A stretch of 64,000 nucleotides of DNA from Providencia rustigianii DSM 4541 (GTDB lineage Bacteria; Pseudomonadota; Gammaproteobacteria; Enterobacterales; Enterobacteriaceae): positions 257,409 to 321,408 of the forward strand of contig NZ_GG703817.1 in NCBI RefSeq assembly GCF_000156395.1, given 5' to 3'. Shown here in pieces: positions 30,022 through 38,885 of this stretch. The translations under genes were made by a program, and so were the position numbers. Within the stretch, counting starts at the first letter, position 1; each line of letters begins with the position of its first letter. A model generated the notes under the pieces. It ran no database searches. It saw nothing but the letters and a program-made list of their open reading frames with translations, and had not been told where the DNA came from.

Positions 30022-30055
30022 AAACCCCATGCCTTTAACATGGGGTTTTCTTTTT
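30022..30055 (+). terminator. Strong terminator 170 bases downstream of tdk
   Basis: AAACCCCATG (30022-30031) and CATGGGGTTT (30039-30048) form a perfect 10-bp stem with a 7-base loop, followed by TCTTTTT. It lies unusually far from the tdk stop at 29852, so the transcript has a long 3' UTR or a separate short RNA ends here. Confidence 0.88.
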
Positions 30056-30209
30056 ATGAGTTCACTTACTTTTTCTTTATAAAGGTGTATTTATCTTTAG
30101 TTCATGAGTTTTTCTAACAAATAATAGTGATATGAAGCTATTCGGTTTTATTTTACTCATTCATTTTTTAGTGAGATTAAAGAATAATCTATGAGGATTA
30201 GGTTATATC

Positions 30210-30920
30210 TTATTGATTGTTTCCAGCAGATACCGGATATGTCAAAACTTTAGATAGCCCCCCATAGTCATTGACTACTTGCCAACTTGCATGGGTGATA
30301 TTACGAGGAGCCTCTGAGAGGGGCATTCTACTCAAAGGGGGCAAAATTAAACTATTTCCGTAGTCATGCTGGTTTAATTTAATTTTTACCAACGTGACAT
30401 AATAGGGAGTAGGATTATCAAATTGCCACTGAGCATCTTTCTTACTTAGTGTCACTTTCTGGAATATTTGGTTATTAGGAACCGCTAAGTGGCTTGGGCG
30501 GTAGATTACCTTAATAATGATATTCATGGTAATTGTCTGCTTGTTATTCTTACTACGGTCGTTGGAGCGCTTATGAGCGGGTATCGCACGAGTACTGAGA
30601 AAAAATAGTGATTCAGTATCCGCAGGTAGTTTATTCTTTTCTTTTAATAATACTTGAGGACTAAATTTACTGTTTGCATCCAGCCCAAATAAAGGTGGAT
30701 TGACTTCAACATGCGAGGATTTTTCACCCTCAATAGTATTCGTTACAGTAGCTTGAATTAAATAGGGAAAACTATCGTCATTGACGACAGTAAAAGTTGT
30801 ATCAGAATTGGCGTTATTAATGATTAACCGTGTCTGTTCTAAATGTAAGCCCGCACTATGGGCAGCAAAGTTAGCAGCTAGGAGCGGTATAGTGAAGATA
30901 AGTTGAGTCAGTTTTTTCAT
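30210..30920 (-). CDS. Orphan PapD-like periplasmic fimbrial chaperone
   Basis: The start at 30920 gives MKKLTQLIF with GAGG 4 bases upstream; the alternative at 30935 adds five residues. A signal peptide ends at about AHSA-GLHL, leaving an Ig-like two-domain protein of the FGS/PapD family. Family marks are the conserved Arg in QTRLIINNANSD, FLSTRAIP, the IIIKVIYRPSHL strand with the Lys that anchors pilus subunits, and NPTPYYVTL in the second domain. Such chaperones donate a strand to pilin subunits before passing them to an outer-membrane usher. No usher or pilin gene lies nearby, so it is an orphan inserted between tdk and adhE compared with E. coli. Its partner must be encoded elsewhere, if it has one. 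Confidence 0.88.
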   Translation of the reverse strand: MKKLTQLIFTIPLLAANFAAHSAGLHLEQTRLIINNANSDTTFTVVNDDSFPYLIQATVTNTIEGEKSSHVEVNPPLFGLDANSKFSPQVLLKEKNKLPADTESLFFLSTRAIPAHKRSNDRSKNNKQTITMNIIIKVIYRPSHLAVPNNQIFQKVTLSKKDAQWQFDNPTPYYVTLVKIKLNQHDYGNSLILPPLSRMPLSEAPRNITHASWQVVNDYGGLSKVLTYPVSAGNNQ

Positions 30921-31129
30921 ACTACCTCTTCTCATTGATAAAGAAAGTTTGATAGTCCTGACATCAGTATAAATTGAATTATCTATTTGATCCTTACTGA
31001 TAAATGAGGATCAGATAAGGATTAGTGGCTAATTATTAATAAAAAGGCTCCAATAGACATTGGAAAAAGATCCAACACTATTGAAGCCTTATAACGGGTT
31101 AGTTGGCTAAATCACCAAGAAATACCAGT

Positions 31130-33790
31130 TTATTTTTTAGTGACTTTCTTTTCTGCTTTTGGCGCTGTTGAAGCAACGCTTGGCTCAGAAAATTCGCGAC
31201 CGTAGTAAGAATCCAGTAACAGCTGTTTAATTTCTGAAATCAGTGGATAACGAGGGTTCGCACCAGTACATTGGTCATCGAACGCATCTTCAGATAACTT
31301 GTCTAAACGTGCTAGGAAGTCTGCTTCGGCAACACCCGCTTCACGGATAGATTTAGGAATACCTAAATCTGCTTTCATACTTTCTAACCACTCCAAGAGA
31401 CGCTCAATTTTAGCACCAGTACGGTCGCCTGCTTTTGATAGACCAAGATGATCTGCAATTTCAGCATATTGGCGGCGTGCTTGTGGGCGGTCATATTGGC
31501 TAAATGCAGTTTGCTTAGTTGGGTTATCATTCGCATTAAAGCGGATAACGTTACAGATTAATAACGCATTTGCTAAACCGTGTGGAATGTGGAACTCAGA
31601 ACCTAATTTATGAGCCATTGAGTGGCATACACCCAAGAAGGCGTTCGCAAACGCAATACCTGCTAAGGTTGCCGCATTATGTACGCGCTCTCTGGCAACT
31701 GGATTTTTAGCACCTTCATGATAGCTAGCTGGCAGGAAGTCTTTCAGTAAACTTAGTGCCTTCAGTGCTTGTCCATCAGAGAATTCATTTGCTAGTACAG
31801 AAACATAAGATTCTAGTGCATGGGTGACAGCATCCAAACCACCAAAGGCGGTTAAAGATTTTGGCATATTCATGACTAAGTTAGCATCAACAATTGCCAT
31901 GTTTGGCGTTAATGCATAATCAGCTAATGGATATTTTTGGCCTGTTTTATCATCAGTTACAACCGCAAATGGTGTAACTTCAGAACCTGTACCCGATGTC
32001 GTGGTGACAGCAACTAACTTCGCTTTTACGCCCATTTTCGGGAATTTATGAATACGTTTACGAATATCCATAAAGCGTAACGCTAATTCTTCAAAGTGGG
32101 TTTCTGGATGTTCATACATAACCCACATGATTTTTGCTGCATCCATTGGAGAGCCACCACCTAATGCGATAATGACATCAGGTTGGAAAGCTTGCATCTG
32201 AGCTGCGCCTTTACGGACAACCGATAATGTTGGATCCGCTTCAACTTCAAAGAATACGTCAGTTTCAATGTGATGTTTTTTCAGAACATCGACAATTTCA
32301 TCGACATAACCATTATTGAATAAATAGCTATCAGTAACGATAAAGACTCGTTTTGCTCCGTCAGTGGCAATTTCCTCTAACGCAATAGGGAGGCATCCAC
32401 GGCGGAAATAGATTGAGTTAGGAAGTTTATGCCATAACATATTTTCAGCTCTTTTCGCGACCGTTTTCTTATTGATTAAATGTTTTGGTCCTACGTTTTC
32501 AGAGATGGAGTTACCACCCCAAGAACCACAACCGAGGGTTAACGATGGTGCCAGTTTAAAGTTATAGAGGTCACCGATACCCCCTTGAGATGCTGGAGTA
32601 TTAATCAATATACGGGCGGTTTTCATTTTTTCGCCGAAATAGCTGACGCGTTCATGTTGGTTATCTTGGTCGGTATATAGGCAAGACGTATGACCAATAC
32701 CACCCATTTCAACGAGTTGTTCAGCTTTTTCAACTGCATCTTCAAAGTTTTTTGCGCGGTACATTGCTAACAATGGAGACAGTTTTTCATGAGCAAAAGG
32801 TTCTGATTCATCGATGGCTTTGACTTCACCAATCAGGATTTTGGTTGTCTCGGGAACGATAACACCTGCCATTTCTGCAATTTTAAATGCAGGTTGGCCA
32901 ACAATAGCAGCATTTAAATTACCATCTTTAAGGATGATATTTTGTACGGCTTTAAGTTCTTTGCCTTGTAGCAGATAGCCACCGTGGTTAGAGAAACGTT
33001 CACGAACTTGGTCATAAACAGCATCAACGACGACAACTGATTGTTCAGATGCGCAAATTACACCGTTATCGAAAGTTTTTGACATTAAGATTGATGCAAC
33101 AGCACGTTTAATATCAGCAGTTTCATCGATAACAACAGGGGTATTACCTGCACCCACGCCAATAGCCGGTTTACCTGAACTGTAGGCAGCTTTTACCATA
33201 CCCGGTCCACCAGTGGCTAAAATCAGATTAATGTCAGGATGGTGCATCAGGGCATTGGATAACTCCACTGAAGGGGAATCAATCCAGCCGATAATATCTT
33301 TTGGCGCACCAGCGGCAATCGCGGCATTCAAGACAATTTCAGCGGCACGGTTGGTGGCAATTTTTGCACGAGGATGCGGAGAGAAAATAATTGCGTTACG
33401 TGTTTTTAAGCTAATTAATGACTTAAAGATAGCCGTTGAGGTTGGGTTAGTTGTTGGCACGATACCACAAATAATCCCGATAGGTTCGGCGATGGTAATT
33501 GTACCAAAAGTTGGATCTTCAGAAAGTATACCGCAGGTTTTTTCATCCTTATAAGCGTTATAAATATATTCCGAAGCAAAGTGGTTTTTAATCACTTTAT
33601 CTTCCACAATTCCCATTCCAGACTCTTCAACAGCCAGTTTTGCTAATGGAATACGCGCATCGGCAGCTGCTAGTGCAGCGGCACGGAAGATTCTATCCAC
33701 TTTCTCTTGAGAGAAGTTGGCAAATTCACGTTGTGCTTTTTTGACTCGAGCAACAAGTTCATTGAGTTCAGTAACATTAGTTACGGACAT
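31130..33790 (-). CDS. adhE: Bifunctional acetaldehyde-CoA/alcohol dehydrogenase
   Basis: An 886-residue fusion enzyme (E. coli 891). The N-terminal aldehyde dehydrogenase part has Cys246 in NGVICASEQ as the acylating cysteine; the C-terminal iron-dependent alcohol dehydrogenase part carries GGGSPMDAAK, SGTGSEVTPF, GGLDAVTHALESY and the metal-binding HSMAHKLGSEFHIPHGLAN. AdhE reduces acetyl-CoA to ethanol in two steps during fermentation, regenerating NAD, and forms long spirosome filaments. The 5' region (33791-34283) is nearly 500 bases and includes a CRP/FNR-like palindrome. Confidence 0.98.
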   Translation of the reverse strand: MSVTNVTELNELVARVKKAQREFANFSQEKVDRIFRAAALAAADARIPLAKLAVEESGMGIVEDKVIKNHFASEYIYNAYKDEKTCGILSEDPTFGTITIAEPIGIICGIVPTTNPTSTAIFKSLISLKTRNAIIFSPHPRAKIATNRAAEIVLNAAIAAGAPKDIIGWIDSPSVELSNALMHHPDINLILATGGPGMVKAAYSSGKPAIGVGAGNTPVVIDETADIKRAVASILMSKTFDNGVICASEQSVVVVDAVYDQVRERFSNHGGYLLQGKELKAVQNIILKDGNLNAAIVGQPAFKIAEMAGVIVPETTKILIGEVKAIDESEPFAHEKLSPLLAMYRAKNFEDAVEKAEQLVEMGGIGHTSCLYTDQDNQHERVSYFGEKMKTARILINTPASQGGIGDLYNFKLAPSLTLGCGSWGGNSISENVGPKHLINKKTVAKRAENMLWHKLPNSIYFRRGCLPIALEEIATDGAKRVFIVTDSYLFNNGYVDEIVDVLKKHHIETDVFFEVEADPTLSVVRKGAAQMQAFQPDVIIALGGGSPMDAAKIMWVMYEHPETHFEELALRFMDIRKRIHKFPKMGVKAKLVAVTTTSGTGSEVTPFAVVTDDKTGQKYPLADYALTPNMAIVDANLVMNMPKSLTAFGGLDAVTHALESYVSVLANEFSDGQALKALSLLKDFLPASYHEGAKNPVARERVHNAATLAGIAFANAFLGVCHSMAHKLGSEFHIPHGLANALLICNVIRFNANDNPTKQTAFSQYDRPQARRQYAEIADHLGLSKAGDRTGAKIERLLEWLESMKADLGIPKSIREAGVAEADFLARLDKLSEDAFDDQCTGANPRYPLISEIKQLLLDSYYGREFSEPSVASTAPKAEKKVTKK

Positions 33791-34019
33791 AGATTACTCC
33801 TGATAAAGTTAAAATTTTTAAGCCAATGAGCAAATTATCTATAAAAAACTATTGTAATAAGACCACCCAAAACAAAAGTATAGATAAACTTAGCAATAAG
33901 TCCTTACTTCACTGCCGATTGGCTTATAAATCTCAACTAAATAGCTCTAAAAGTAAAAGCACGGATAAACTAACTTATCGATTTCTTAAGTGTAGATTAG
34001 CAAAAAAGGAATTTTATAA

Positions 34020-34035
34020 AGTGATCTAAATCACA
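34020..34035. promoter_or_regulatory. CRP/FNR-like palindrome between adhE and ychE
   Basis: AGTGATCTAAATCACA matches the CRP core TGTGA-N6-TCACA at 9 of 10 positions, and its inner part GTGAT-N4-ATCAC matches FNR at 8 of 10. It is 230 bases upstream of adhE and 248 upstream of ychE, so it could serve either gene. Oxygen or carbon control of adhE would suit the enzyme's fermentative role. Confidence 0.5.
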
Positions 34036-34108
34036 AATATTGCATGCTGACACCATTCAGCATGCCTGTTTTTCTGTATTGAGAGATTTATGAAAAATTG
34101 ATTAATTT

Positions 34109-34149
34109 ATCGATAAAAAATGGTGAAGAAATAACTAATTTTTATCGAT
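34109..34149. repeat. Inverted repeat ATCGATAAAAA / TTTTTATCGAT
   Basis: Two 11-base arms, 34109-34119 and 34139-34149, are exact reverse complements separated by 19 bases. They sit 135 bases upstream of ychE. The spacing suits a dimeric DNA-binding protein or a weak RNA hairpin; I do not recognise the motif. Confidence 0.5.
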
Positions 34150-34283
34150 TGTGTGCAGTTGAAATAAATAATGTCAGTAACACGCACAAAATGATTCTTT
34201 CTCTAAGGAATTTAATTGGTTCAGTGATAAAATAAGAAGGGATGACCATGTCGTATTTAAGCATTTTATGAGGATATTAATGG

Positions 34284-34928
34284 GTGAGCGCAACATTACT
34301 TGATTTATCAGGCTATATTAAATTTTTTATTGGTCTATTTGCGTTGGTAAACCCAGTTGGCATCTTGCCTGTGTTTATTAGTATGACGAACTATCAAACG
34401 AATGCGAGTCGCAATAGAACCAATACCATCGCTAATACCTCAGTGGCGATTATTTTATGTACTTCACTACTTGTTGGTGACTCTATATTGCAACTTTTTG
34501 GTATTTCAATTGATTCATTCCGGATTGCGGGCGGAATCTTGATTGTGACCATCGCGTTATCGATGATTAGCGGTAAGATTGGGGAAGATAAACAAAATAA
34601 ACAAGAAAAAACAGAAACAGCAATAAGAGACAGTATTGGTGTTGTCCCATTAGCACTCCCATTGATGGCTGGACCTGGTGCGATCAGTTCCTGTATTGTT
34701 TGGTCTTCTAGATGGACTGGCTGGCAAAATTTTCTTGGACTAGCATTAACCAGTATTTTATTCGCTTTTTGTTGCTGGTTATTGTTCCGTTCTGCCTCAC
34801 TGTTGGTGCGTTATCTGGGGCAAACAGGCATTAACGTTATTACTCGTATTATGGGCTTGCTATTAATGTCCCTAGGTATTGAAATTGCAGTGACTGGCGT
34901 GAAAGCGATATTCCCAGGCCTTTTATAA
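34284..34928 (+). CDS. ychE: MarC family inner-membrane protein YchE
   Basis: A 214-residue protein (E. coli YchE 215) with six hydrophobic segments. Family stretches include KFFIGLFALVNPVGILPVFISMT, SIDSFRIAGGILIVTIALSMISGK and VVPLALPLMAGPGAIS. The GTG start at 34284 is chosen because the product then has exactly the family N-terminus length; GAGG lies 10 bases upstream, and an ATG at 34280 is out of frame. The function of MarC/YchE proteins is unknown, and an antibiotic-resistance role was not upheld for MarC. It lies between adhE and opp, as in E. coli. Confidence 0.92.
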   Translation: MSATLLDLSGYIKFFIGLFALVNPVGILPVFISMTNYQTNASRNRTNTIANTSVAIILCTSLLVGDSILQLFGISIDSFRIAGGILIVTIALSMISGKIGEDKQNKQEKTETAIRDSIGVVPLALPLMAGPGAISSCIVWSSRWTGWQNFLGLALTSILFAFCCWLLFRSASLLVRYLGQTGINVITRIMGLLLMSLGIEIAVTGVKAIFPGLL

Positions 34929-34940
34929 TCGATTGAAGTA

Positions 34941-34966
34941 AGCCGCTATCTTTATGCGGCTGCTTT
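34941..34966 (+). terminator. Weak terminator after ychE
   Basis: AGCCGC (34941-34946) and GCGGCT (34956-34961) form a 6-bp GC stem with a 9-base loop followed by GCTTTTCTTTG. It is 13 bases after the ychE stop. Confidence 0.6.
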
Positions 34967-35464
34967 TCTTCTTTGCTTCAATAAACCATCCTCTTCTCGA
35001 CGTTATAAAATCTTCCACCTATTAAACCAAAGTACATAGCCCAAATAGTTCACTATTGGGATGAATTTTTTTTGTGATTATATGTCGCATAATTTACAAA
35101 ATTAGGCGAAAAAAGTAAGGAATTGTGAGCTGCGTAAATTTATTCACTATTCTCATCACTGATTGTTAATGATATGTTTGGATTATGAAGATTGAGCTGA
35201 TTATCTGTATTTTATAATAAAAACTCTATCCAATTGTTTTATTAAAATAAAAATAAATTCTAACCTCAATTTACTTTTAAAAAATAAACAAATAAATCAA
35301 AAAATGTTAATAAATTGTATGTTTTTTATTGGTTGTTCACGGGAGCTCATAGCGGAATGGGGCGTTGAATTGTCTATGTTCTGACCATGAAGTTCTGTTT
35401 ATGAGTTTTTCATCGCCTGTAATAAAGTGAGACAGCTATCCCCTTATCCCAGAAAGGAGCTACG
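34967..35464. other. Long region upstream of the opp operon
   Basis: About 500 AT-rich bases ahead of the first oppA gene, with A/T tracts around 35210-35320. It presumably contains the opp promoter and any Lrp or H-NS binding DNA, but I cannot point to a convincing -35/-10 pair or operator. No gene is visible. Confidence 0.45.
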
Positions 35465-37084
35465 ATGAAGTTAACCACAAAATTCAGTCTACTTTCTTAT
35501 TTAGCCATTTCATTTCTCACCTCAGCTCACGCAGCCGAAACTTTAAAAGTTGATAAAACGCTACAGTCCATCACCATCAATAATGGCTCTGAAGTAACTT
35601 CTCTTGATCCCCATAAAGTAGAAGGTGTTCCTGAAGGGAATATTATTTTAAATTTGTTAGAGGGGCTGGTATATGACGATATAAATGGCCAGCCTGTCGC
35701 GGGAATGGCAACGAGTTGGGAACATCAAAATTATACGGTATGGACATTTAAATTAAGAAATGGAGCGAAATGGAGTGATGGAACTCCGGTCGTTGCAGAG
35801 GATTTTGTATATAGCTGGCAAAGGTTAGCTGACCCCAAAACAGGCTCTCCGTACTCGAGTTATCTACAAAATGCTTATATTGAAAACGCGGATGAGATTT
35901 TAAAAGGTAACAAACCAAAAGAGTCCTTAGGCGTGAAAGCGCTAAATAATCAGACGTTACAGGTTACTCTTAGTCATCCGGTACCTTATTTTATCGATAT
36001 GCTGTCTCATACATCGATGAAGCCAGTTAATCGAAAATCCATTGAAAAATATGGCGATAAATGGACTCAACCCGGAAATTTTGTTGGCAATGGCGCGTAT
36101 ATATTGGATGAGTGGACTGTGAATGAAAGAATCGTTGTAAAGCGCAATCCTCTCTATTGGAATAATCAACAGACTCAAATTGATCATGCGACCTTTTTAG
36201 CGATAACATCGGAAGTCAGCGATAATAACCGTTATCGTAGTGGTGAAATTGATATTAGTAATTCTGCTATTCCGCCTAATTTATATCAAAAAATGCTCGC
36301 TGAGAAACCGAAAGAGCTCTATGTTCGCCCATATCTTTGTACTTTCTATTATGAAATTAATAACCAAAAAGCGCCGTTTACCGATCCTCGAGTTAGAGAA
36401 GCGATTAAATTGGGTTTAGACCGTGAAACAATTACTCATAAAATCATCAATCAGGGACAAACAGTCGCGTATGGCTTTACACCTACTTTTATTAATAATG
36501 GTAATTTTGCTCTACCCGAGTGGACAAAATTATCGGCGCAACAACGTTACCAGCGTGCAAAACAATTACTCGCTGATGCAGGATACACACCACAGAATCC
36601 ATTAAAATTTAATTTGTTATACAACACTTCTGATCAAAATAAACAGCAAGCTATTGTTGCCGCATCTATGTGGAAAAAAAATATCGGCGCAGAGGTCACT
36701 CTACAGAATCAAGAATGGAAAACGACGCTACAAAATCGTCATGAAGGAAACTATCAAGTGGCGAGAGCTACATGGTGTGCAGACTATAATGAACCGTCTT
36801 CCTTCTTAAATATGATGCTATCGGAAAACAGTAATAATACCGGTTTTTATCAAAACAAAGCTTTCGATAAATTACTACTCGAAGCTTTAACCGCGCCTAA
36901 TGATACTGAACGCCAAAAAATTTACCAACAAGCTGAATCCTTATTAGATCAAGACTCTGCGATAGTGCCTGTTTATTATCGAGTGAGTGCAAGAATGATC
37001 AAACCCACAATCGCAGGATTTAAAGGAAATGACCCCCTTGATCATATGGATATTAAGCGGTTATATATAAGCACAACTAATTAA
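35465..37084 (+). CDS. oppA: Oligopeptide-binding protein OppA, first paralogue
   Basis: A 539-residue periplasmic solute-binding protein (SBP family 5) with a signal peptide ending SAHA-AETL (about residue 24). Family marks include EVTSLDPHKVEGVPE near the mature start, EDFVYSWQRLADP, VVKRNPLYWNN, NNRYRSGEID, LCTFYYEINNQKAPF and WCADYNEPSSFLNMML. It is clearly homologous along its full length to the second OppA at 37179, differing most in the signal peptide and the 340-370 region. It likely binds oligopeptides for the OppBCDF importer. GAAAGGAGCT gives a very strong ribosome binding site. The second oppA follows 94 bases later. Which copy is the orthologue of the single E. coli gene is discussed under the second. 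Confidence 0.93.
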   Translation: MKLTTKFSLLSYLAISFLTSAHAAETLKVDKTLQSITINNGSEVTSLDPHKVEGVPEGNIILNLLEGLVYDDINGQPVAGMATSWEHQNYTVWTFKLRNGAKWSDGTPVVAEDFVYSWQRLADPKTGSPYSSYLQNAYIENADEILKGNKPKESLGVKALNNQTLQVTLSHPVPYFIDMLSHTSMKPVNRKSIEKYGDKWTQPGNFVGNGAYILDEWTVNERIVVKRNPLYWNNQQTQIDHATFLAITSEVSDNNRYRSGEIDISNSAIPPNLYQKMLAEKPKELYVRPYLCTFYYEINNQKAPFTDPRVREAIKLGLDRETITHKIINQGQTVAYGFTPTFINNGNFALPEWTKLSAQQRYQRAKQLLADAGYTPQNPLKFNLLYNTSDQNKQQAIVAASMWKKNIGAEVTLQNQEWKTTLQNRHEGNYQVARATWCADYNEPSSFLNMMLSENSNNTGFYQNKAFDKLLLEALTAPNDTERQKIYQQAESLLDQDSAIVPVYYRVSARMIKPTIAGFKGNDPLDHMDIKRLYISTTN

Positions 37085-37107
37085 TAATATCTAAATAAAC
37101 ACAATAA

Positions 37108-37130
37108 CTGTTTACTTACAAAGTAAACAG
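37108..37130 (+). promoter_or_regulatory. Hairpin between the two oppA genes
   Basis: CTGTTTACTT (37108-37117) and AAGTAAACAG (37121-37130) form a perfect 10-bp stem with a 3-base loop. It is AT-rich and lacks a T-run, so it is more likely an mRNA stabiliser or partial attenuator than a full terminator. Confidence 0.6.
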
Positions 37131-37136
37131 AAATAT

Positions 37137-37157
37137 CCACAACACAACCAAAACAAG
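37137..37157 (+). promoter_or_regulatory. CA-rich leader, probable GcvB sRNA target
   Basis: The leader CCACAACACAACCAAAACA just before the second oppA ribosome binding site is almost purely C and A. In E. coli and Salmonella the GU-rich R1 region of the GcvB small RNA pairs with CA-rich (ACAACA-type) leaders of oppA, dppA and other peptide/amino acid transporter mRNAs to repress them. The first oppA gene has no such element. Confidence 0.6.
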
Positions 37158-37178
37158 AGTATGGGAGTAACCAAAATA

Positions 37179-38819
37179 ATGAGCAAATTATTGAATAAAT
37201 CCTTTGTTGCTTTAAGCGTTGCCGCTGGATTGCTCGCGACAACGATGGCAACCAGTTATGCCGCGGTTGTTCCTGCTGGGGTTGAACTGTCTAATAAACA
37301 AATGCTAGTAAGAAATAATGGTTCTGAGCCTCAATCCCTTGATCCTCATAAAATTGAAGGGGTTCCTGAATCTGCACTCGCAAGAGATCTTTTGGAAGGG
37401 ATTACGATTATTGGACCTAATGGGGAGATTTTACCGGGATCCGCAGTGAGTTGGGATAACAAAGATTTTACGGAATGGACATTTAAAATTCGCGATGGTG
37501 CCAAATGGTCTAATGGTGATCCCGTTACTGCTCAAGATTTTGTGTATAGCTGGCAACGCTTAGCTTCTCCAGATACAGCATCTCCGTATGCGAGCTATTT
37601 ACAATATGCTCATATTAAAAATGTTGATGACGTTATTGCAGGCAAAAAGAAGCCTGAAGAATTAGGTGTAAAAGCGCTAGATGACAAAACGCTCGTGATT
37701 ACATTGAGTGAAGCCGTCCCTTACATTCCAAAATTATTAGCTCACTCATCGATGTCCCCAGTCAATAAAAAAGCCATTGAGCAACATGGCGCTAAATGGA
37801 CTCAGCCCGCAAATTTTGTGGGTAATGGTGCATATAAGCTGAAAGATTGGACGGTGAATGAACGTATTGTATTAGAGCGCAGCCCAACATATTGGGACAA
37901 TGGAAATACAGTTATCGAACAAGTGACATTCTTGCCAATTTCATCAGAGGTGACGGATGTTAACCGTTATCGTAGCGGTGAAATTGACATGACTTATAGT
38001 AATTTACCGATTGAGCAGTTTAAAAGCTTACAACAAAACATGCCAAAAGAGCTGAAAGTCAGCCCATACTTATGTACGTACTACTATGAAATTAATAACG
38101 AAAAACCGCCATTTAATGACCCAAGAGTCAGAGAAGCATTAAAGCTTTCTATGGATAGAGATACCATTACCTATAAAGTTAAAGCGCAGGGAGATATTCC
38201 CGCTTATGGTTTCACTCCGCCATTTACGAGCGGCATGAAAGCAGAAAAACCGGATTGGTATGCCAATATGACCCAAGAACAACGTAACGAAAAGGCAAAG
38301 AAATTATTAGAAGAAGCGGGCTATAACAAATCTAATCCATTGAAATTTAACTTATTATATAATACATCCGATTTGCATAAACGCATTGCTATCGCGGCGT
38401 CCTCCATGTGGAAGAAAAATATTGGCGCTGAAGTTAAATTGGAAAACCAAGAATGGAAAACTTTCTTAGATAGCCGTCACCAAGGTGCTTATGATGTTGC
38501 GCGAGCAGGCTGGTGTGCGGATTATAATGAACCATCCTCATTCTTAAATATGTTGTTGTCTTATAGCAGTAATAATACCGTGCATTATAAAAATAAAGAC
38601 TTCGATGCCGCCATGAAAAAAACCTTACAGGTCAAAACGGATGAAGAACGTGCTGCACTGTATCAACAAGCAGAAAAAATCTTAGATAAAGATTCCGGTA
38701 TCGTTCCTCTTTATTACTATGTAAATACCCGCTTAGTGAAGCCATATGTGGGTGGATACACGGGTAAAGATCCATTAGATAACTTGCATACAAAAGATCT
38801 GTATATCATCAAACATTAA
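37179..38819 (+). CDS. oppA: Oligopeptide-binding protein OppA, second paralogue
   Basis: The ATG at 37179 gives MSKLLNKSFVALSVAAGLL and a 546-residue precursor with signal cleavage near SYA-AVVP; an in-frame ATG at 37161 is possible, but GGGAG then falls within the reading frame rather than ahead of it. The mature protein aligns more closely with E. coli OppA (543) than the first copy does: VPAGVELSNKQMLVRNNGSEPQSLDPHKIEGVPES and the ending YTGKDPLDNLHTKDLYIIKH-type C-terminus are near-identical. It binds oligopeptides in the periplasm and hands them to OppBC. It is probably the functional orthologue; the first copy looks like a tandem duplication that has diverged. The CA-rich leader upstream suggests GcvB control. 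Confidence 0.96.
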   Translation: MSKLLNKSFVALSVAAGLLATTMATSYAAVVPAGVELSNKQMLVRNNGSEPQSLDPHKIEGVPESALARDLLEGITIIGPNGEILPGSAVSWDNKDFTEWTFKIRDGAKWSNGDPVTAQDFVYSWQRLASPDTASPYASYLQYAHIKNVDDVIAGKKKPEELGVKALDDKTLVITLSEAVPYIPKLLAHSSMSPVNKKAIEQHGAKWTQPANFVGNGAYKLKDWTVNERIVLERSPTYWDNGNTVIEQVTFLPISSEVTDVNRYRSGEIDMTYSNLPIEQFKSLQQNMPKELKVSPYLCTYYYEINNEKPPFNDPRVREALKLSMDRDTITYKVKAQGDIPAYGFTPPFTSGMKAEKPDWYANMTQEQRNEKAKKLLEEAGYNKSNPLKFNLLYNTSDLHKRIAIAASSMWKKNIGAEVKLENQEWKTFLDSRHQGAYDVARAGWCADYNEPSSFLNMLLSYSSNNTVHYKNKDFDAAMKKTLQVKTDEERAALYQQAEKILDKDSGIVPLYYYVNTRLVKPYVGGYTGKDPLDNLHTKDLYIIKH

Positions 38820-38827
38820 TTACAACA

Positions 38828-38850
38828 GGCGGGCTGAATGCTAGCCCGCC
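38828..38850 (+). promoter_or_regulatory. GC-rich hairpin between oppA and oppB
   Basis: GGCGGGCT (38828-38835) and AGCCCGCC (38843-38850) form a perfect 8-bp stem with a 7-base loop. There is no T-run. A stable hairpin here would protect the oppA mRNA 3' end or partially terminate, giving more binding protein than permease, the usual pattern in ABC import operons. Confidence 0.7.
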
Positions 38851-38885
38851 ATTTGCCAACTTGGCGTATGAAGTAGGAAAGGGCA

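Larger units (their letters stand above)
33791..34283. other. Divergent adhE-ychE intergenic region
   Basis: About 490 AT-rich bases that must contain the adhE (minus) and ychE (plus) promoters and a long adhE leader. A 67-codon open frame at 33826-34029 lacks a ribosome binding site and is Lys/Ser/Asn-rich by composition; I do not call it. The two sites listed separately (34020-34035, 34109-34149) are the only structured elements I see. Confidence 0.55.

Noticed and set aside
33826-34029. 67-codon open frame in the adhE leader region
   Set aside because: No ribosome binding site and Lys/Ser/Asn-rich; it would be antisense to the adhE 5' UTR and has no family.
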